DNA of 64,000 nt from the NCBI RefSeq assembly GCF_036967205.1, contig NZ_CP146022.1, positions 2,976,001-3,040,000 on the forward strand, written 5' to 3'. The notes below the pieces were generated by a model. It did no database searches and was not told the origin of the DNA. It saw only the letters and a list, made by a program, of their open reading frames with translations. Shown piece by piece: positions 61,781-64,000 of this stretch. The DNA is from Streptomyces sp. Q6 (lineage in GTDB: Bacteria; Actinomycetota; Actinomycetes; Streptomycetales; Streptomycetaceae). The number at the start of each line of letters is the position of its first letter. Within the stretch, counting starts at the first letter, position 1. A program made the translations under genes and the position numbers.

Positions 61781-63928
61781 TCAATCAGCGGGCCGCTCAG
61801 CCACCTTGGCTCGCAGTTCCTCCAAGAGTTCATAGCTCCTAGCCGTGTAGGGGTGCTGATCACCGAGGCTTTGTTCGCGCCTGTGGGCCACTAAGGCCAT
61901 CAACTCGACTGCCGGCTCTAATTCGCCGAGGGCGGCCAGGACTCGCGCGTACAGAAACTGCGCTGAAAGCGTGAGTGCGTAGTTGGGGCCGTGGCAGCGT
62001 TCGTAGTCTTGGGCGACTTGCCTCGCATCCTCGACAGCCGCTTCAAACCGACCAAGCCGGACCAGGGAGAAGGCGTAGCTGAGCCGTGACCCCAGGGTGA
62101 CAGCGTGGTCAGGTCCCAAGTGAAGAGCGCACTCTTGCGGAAGTGGCATCATCGCGCCATCGACCTCAACAGCAAGGTCGGTTATTGGCAGGAACTCAAG
62201 CAGGTGAGCTCGAGACTGCAGCGTGAGCGGGTGCTCCTTTCCGAGCACCCGTTCCCGTCCGTCTGTGGCGCGTTGAAGAAGGGTGACGCCCTCCGCCGCA
62301 TGCCCAAGCTGCTGCAATGGGTGGTTGAGCCCGAAATAACTGTCCAGTGTGTCGGGGTGGTCGGGCCCGAAGAGGCGTTCCCGGTCCGCAAGCACCCGCC
62401 GGAGAATCGCTTCAGACTCCTCGAACCGGCCGAGGCGGAAGAGCGCCCGGCCGGCCCGTGCGTGCGCGGAGAGCACCAACCTGTGTTCCGGACCGAGCTT
62501 GGGTTCCGTGATAGTGGCCGCGGTAGAGGCCAACTCCCGGGCTGACAGGTAATCGCCAGTACGGTGGAAGGCGCACGCCAGCCGTACCGCGACATCGAGA
62601 GCGCTAGCCACCACGGACGCATCAGCGGCATGGTGTAGCAACGCGAGGATATGCGGTGCGAGGAGGCTCAACCCTAGGTCCTGCGGACCCCGCTCAGGGA
62701 TGGTTGGTACAACGGCGTCCAGTAACAAGGTTGCCGTACTGGTGAGCTGCCTTACCTCCTCGTGCGGGATGCCAGCCATCACACTGGCAAGCAGCACAGC
62801 ATGGGTTTGAATGCATCGCGTGCTGACGTCAATCATCGTGGTCAGGGACTGATCTAGTAGTCCACGCAGCGCCACTTCGGCCCGCGGTCGAGGGACGACA
62901 CTATTGATCTGCGGGTTGTTCAAGAGCGTAAGCGGCAGTGGCTCAGGCCCAAAGCAGGCGAGCAGACGGAGCAGGGAGGCCGATTCCTGCACTCCCTGGG
63001 CTGCGAGTGCGTCGAGAGATAGCTGCCAGGTGCGGGTGATCAGGTGCCGGTCGTCCCGTTGGACCAGAGCTGCAGCCCCTTGGTCGATAAGGCCCACGCG
63101 CTCCTGGCCTTCGAGGTGCTCACCGTATTTCTCCATGGTCCACGGATCGATGACCTGATGGGAGAGGAAGCCACCCGCCAGGGTGAGCGCAAGAGGGAGC
63201 CGTCCGAGCCTGTCCGCGATCTCGGCAGCTTCCTCCAGCGTCCCCGACGTTGGCGCAAGGTCGCACAGCACCTGCGCTGCCGCCTCGCGAGGCAGTACCC
63301 CGACGTGATGCAACTCGGCATGCGGCCACCATTGAGCCGCGGCCCGACGAGTAGTGACCAAGACCGTGCCGCGCGGATTGGCACGCAGCCAGCCGCCATC
63401 CTGCAGGATCTCCGGAGAATCTGCGTTGTCGAGCACCAGCAGCCAAGAAGATTCGGACGCTTCGAGTCGCTCCCATACTAGATCCGCAGGCGCCCGTAAC
63501 CCGCTTCGAGCAGCGTTCAGCTGGCCTTCTGCCGCCCCTCTGTCCGCAGCCACGGCTAGCATGCCGCTGCGTAGACTGGCGCGATCGGCCGCATTGACCC
63601 AAAACCCGATGCGGTCACTTTCTGTCGTTGCGAACTGAAAAAGCGACCGAGCAACTGCGGTCTTACCGCAGCCGCCCATGCCATGAAGCACGTAGACCTG
63701 GTCGCCTACCCCCGGCGCGACTGCGGCTTGAAGAGTTCGCATCAGTTCGCTGCGGTCACGGAGCACCAACGGCGCTCGGCCACCGGTCGGCTGGCGTACT
63801 GATTCAGTTCCCGCCCACGCGCCCGGTCCGACGTCTCCATGGTGGTGGTGTTCGACAATGTGCTGATCGCCGGAAGCTTGGTAGACCCGGCCGTTATGGT
63901 CGGCGCGACCGTCCATGGCGCCCGTCAT
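61781..63928 (-). CDS. STAND NTPase (NB-ARC) with C-terminal TPR, NLR-like
   Basis: A 715-aa protein. The N-terminal 30 residues carry GRVYQASGDQHIVE (13-26), then a His-run and linker. The NB-ARC NTPase (about 55-330) has Walker A LHGMGGCGKTAVARS (83-95), Walker B SSWLLVLDNADSP, the sensor TVLVTTRRA and GRLPLALTLAGGFL (the GLPLA motif of NB-ARC). After a winged-helix-like region, the C-terminal half (about 470-700) is kinesin-light-chain-type TPR (LGPEHRLVLSAHARAGRALF, FGPDHPDTLDSYFGL, LGDQHPYTARSYELL). NLR-like STAND proteins oligomerise on ligand sensing by the repeats; many are anti-phage or cell-death switches. The ATG overlaps the upstream stop (ATGA). Base composition is lower in GC than the neighbours. 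Confidence 0.9.
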   Translation of the reverse strand: MTGAMDGRADHNGRVYQASGDQHIVEHHHHGDVGPGAWAGTESVRQPTGGRAPLVLRDRSELMRTLQAAVAPGVGDQVYVLHGMGGCGKTAVARSLFQFATTESDRIGFWVNAADRASLRSGMLAVAADRGAAEGQLNAARSGLRAPADLVWERLEASESSWLLVLDNADSPEILQDGGWLRANPRGTVLVTTRRAAAQWWPHAELHHVGVLPREAAAQVLCDLAPTSGTLEEAAEIADRLGRLPLALTLAGGFLSHQVIDPWTMEKYGEHLEGQERVGLIDQGAAALVQRDDRHLITRTWQLSLDALAAQGVQESASLLRLLACFGPEPLPLTLLNNPQINSVVPRPRAEVALRGLLDQSLTTMIDVSTRCIQTHAVLLASVMAGIPHEEVRQLTSTATLLLDAVVPTIPERGPQDLGLSLLAPHILALLHHAADASVVASALDVAVRLACAFHRTGDYLSARELASTAATITEPKLGPEHRLVLSAHARAGRALFRLGRFEESEAILRRVLADRERLFGPDHPDTLDSYFGLNHPLQQLGHAAEGVTLLQRATDGRERVLGKEHPLTLQSRAHLLEFLPITDLAVEVDGAMMPLPQECALHLGPDHAVTLGSRLSYAFSLVRLGRFEAAVEDARQVAQDYERCHGPNYALTLSAQFLYARVLAALGELEPAVELMALVAHRREQSLGDQHPYTARSYELLEELRAKVAERPAD

Positions 63929-64000
63929 CGCTCAGAGATGCGCTGGTCGCGGCCGGCCTGGTAGATCCTGGCGTGGCCCGAGGCGGTGGCATGCTGCGTC
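63925..64000 (-). CDS. 3' end of a gene sharing the STAND protein's N-terminal motif (partial)
   Basis: Only the last 24 codons are in the window: TQHATASGHARIYQAGRDQR then ISER and a stop that overlaps the STAND gene start (ATGA, 63925-63928). The motif ARIYQAGRDQRISE at its C-terminus aligns with GRVYQASGDQHIVE at the N-terminus of the next protein. This looks like an effector whose C-terminal tail matches the receptor's N-terminal tail. The body of the protein is outside the window, so its domain is unknown. Confidence 0.6.
   Translation of the reverse strand, partial: TQHATASGHARIYQAGRDQRISER

Overview
The window is a chromosomal segment of a high-GC actinomycete, almost certainly a Streptomyces. 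Codon third positions are nearly all G or C, GTG and TTG starts are common, ATGA/GTGA gene overlaps are frequent, and gene order matches the malQ / csn chitosan / ssb neighbourhood that I recall from S. coelicolor. All calls come from reading the sequence; no database search was run.

Layout. 0-1.4 kb: 5' part of an FAD monooxygenase divergent from a tetR gene, with five 14-bp repeats between them. 1.4-7.2 kb: small membrane protein, malQ with a small APLTSEP-repeat protein, and a secreted GH84 glycosidase with a changed catalytic pair. 7.2-11.8 kb: padR-ABC-FtsX operon behind a perfect PadR-type palindrome, a MscS channel and an HNH protein. 12.2-19.0 kb: the csnREFGHK cluster for chitosan/chitooligosaccharide uptake (ROK repressor, ABC importer, GH4 enzyme, kinase), with the kinase frameshifted. 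19.2-29.9 kb: a co-directional seven-gene signalling cluster of GlnX-like membrane sensor, GlnH-like binding protein, unknown helical protein, PknG-like kinase, PP2C phosphatase, vWA protein and FHA protein. 29.9-38.7 kb: PCMT-like methyltransferase (frameshifted), truncated haemoglobin, and two large FtsX-type permeases (one frameshifted) with their ATPase. 38.8-41.6 kb: an ettA (ABC-F), thioesterase, hypothetical operon on the minus strand.

41.65-52.6 kb is an integrated pSAM2-like actinomycete integrative and conjugative element (AICE). It is bounded by a perfect 27-bp direct repeat (attL/attR) and carries int, xis, an HUH-type rep, traB (FtsK-like), spd-type spread genes, a GntR repressor (KorSA-like), a Nudix protein (Pif-like), an XRE-TPR regulator and small cargo genes. 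It sits directly upstream of ettA and has separated that operon from its native upstream DNA.

52.6-60.1 kb returns to the core chromosome: DUF6243-type small protein, a sortase-anchored thioester-domain surface protein, an SSB whose stop codon lies in a 37-bp tandem repeat, two dynamin-like GTPases and tRNA-Arg(UCU). Past the tRNA, 60.1-64 kb is a degraded integration island with xis and integrase remnants. It is followed by a STAND (NB-ARC-TPR) NTPase whose N-terminus repeats a short motif found at the C-terminus of the gene just upstream. That arrangement resembles NLR/effector amyloid-signalling pairs and is the most interesting candidate system here.

Three genes (csnK, the PCMT-like methyltransferase, the first FtsX permease) each lack one base inside a GGGG or CCCC run. 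That shared signature suggests assembly error rather than three independent pseudogenes.
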